This document shows, piece by piece, positions 63,301 to 64,000 of a DNA stretch of 64,000 nt. The position numbers were made by a program, and so were the translations under genes. The DNA lies in contig VXAY01002371.1 of assembly GCA_013399855.1 (NCBI GenBank), forward strand, positions 510,321-574,320, read 5' to 3'. The notes beneath the pieces are model-generated. The model was not told the origin of the DNA and did not search any database. It was given only the letters and a program-made list of their open reading frames with translations. Position 1 is the stretch's first letter. The number at the start of each line of letters is the position of its first letter. The DNA is from Oxyruncus cristatus. Taxonomy: Eukaryota > Chordata > Aves > Passeriformes > Cotingidae.

Positions 63301-64000
63301 TAAGACTTACATTTCCAGCCTTTCTGAACTGTTAAAACGTTGCAGTTCAGTGTCAAGTACTTGCTCAGTACTTTTTTTCTTAGGTTTAAAGTGCTTCTCA
63401 TCAGCTTTGAGCACTCCAGATCACCAATGAGGTTTGCTAGTTTCAGCACTGCCCTTGCTGATCCACATGATCTTGATGGGTTGATTGAGATTCTGACTAG
63501 CTTCAAACTCACATTTTTTTTTTTTATTTTAGAGTCCTAGTACAAAGTAACATTACTCACACATACAATAGTCCTCAAGAGATATTCAGCTTTTCAAAAG
63601 GTTGCAAAAATTTGCATGGATACCTGTTGGTGGTGGATGGTCACTGTTATGGCACAGGGGTTTGGATTTAGCTTCCCTCTCTTACGGGTCCATACTTGTT
63701 ATCGCCCTTGTGATTGCACCAGGAGTTGCACCTGGTTTCTTTCCTGGCTGTACCAAACCAGTGGCCATAAATGTGTCAGCAACTCGTCACTAAGTGGTTC
63801 TTCAACATTTGAATCTGCCACCTGCATTATGGAGGAAGAGAGCAGTGTATTTTACAGAGTTGTCTCGGTCACACAGCATTGTGTCTACACCATACGCCTT
63901 CATCTTTGCTCCATTTGTAAAATATTTGGGCAATTGCCTGCAATTTTTCAAGTTACACAGCATTTAATTGTGAAATTTCCTGAAATTTTTCCTTGCCTCT
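60355..64000. other. Unique AT-rich non-coding stretch to the window end
   Basis: No gene was recognised. Contains a (GA)n run at 62739-62754 and short T runs. Overlapping frames near 63200-63540 on both strands lack recognisable domains. The last 200 bp are free of repeats and moderately complex. Confidence 0.45.
62739..62754. repeat. (GA)n microsatellite
   Basis: About eight GA units. A short dinucleotide repeat. Confidence 0.75.

Overview
The window looks like non-coding nuclear DNA from a bird, probably a songbird. It is AT-rich throughout. It contains several diverged copies of the CR1 LINE with the avian-type 3' tail (ATTCTATGAT or ATTCTGTGAT repeats), plus avian-style endogenous retrovirus LTRs. 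There is no bacterial-style gene organisation: no operons, no ribosome-binding sites and no long reading frames. The longest open frames (about 120-127 codons) are chance-sized, and the longest lies inside a CR1 copy. I could not identify any protein-coding gene, tRNA, rRNA or other RNA gene with confidence. The window is best read as intergenic sequence or a very large intron.

Layout. Positions 1-11384 are unique AT-rich sequence. CR1 copies lie at about 11385-11838 (+), 13895-14104 (+), 18750-18798 (+, tail only), 32401-33620 (-), 38947-39362 (+, old), 50358-50870 (-) and 55668-55905 (+, old). A retroviral LTR-like fragment (18799-19031) abuts the CR1 tail at 18798. A compound endogenous-retrovirus region lies at 48141-49274. 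It holds a + strand LTR followed directly by a primer-binding site resembling the tRNA-His type, then an opposite-strand polypurine tract and short LTR. A second, minus-strand LTR lies at about 59569-60354 and carries three tandem 36-bp units. Simple repeats, alternating purine-pyrimidine tracts, one G-quadruplex motif and two homopurine tracts are scattered through the window.

Three places could hide exons of an unrecognised gene. The first is a pair of splice-bounded open segments at 20808-20864 and 21221/21276-21409 (+). The second is a 129-codon open frame at 38166-38555 (-) with a hydrophobic start and a charged end. The third is a cysteine-rich segment at 43077-43238 (-). A fourth unexplained stretch, 30987-31686 (-), has two same-strand open frames and slightly higher GC. 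All are low-confidence and need alignment or RNA evidence. Two ambiguous bases (32192 and 48994) occur. The first sits in a duplicated poly-T junction that looks like an assembly artefact.
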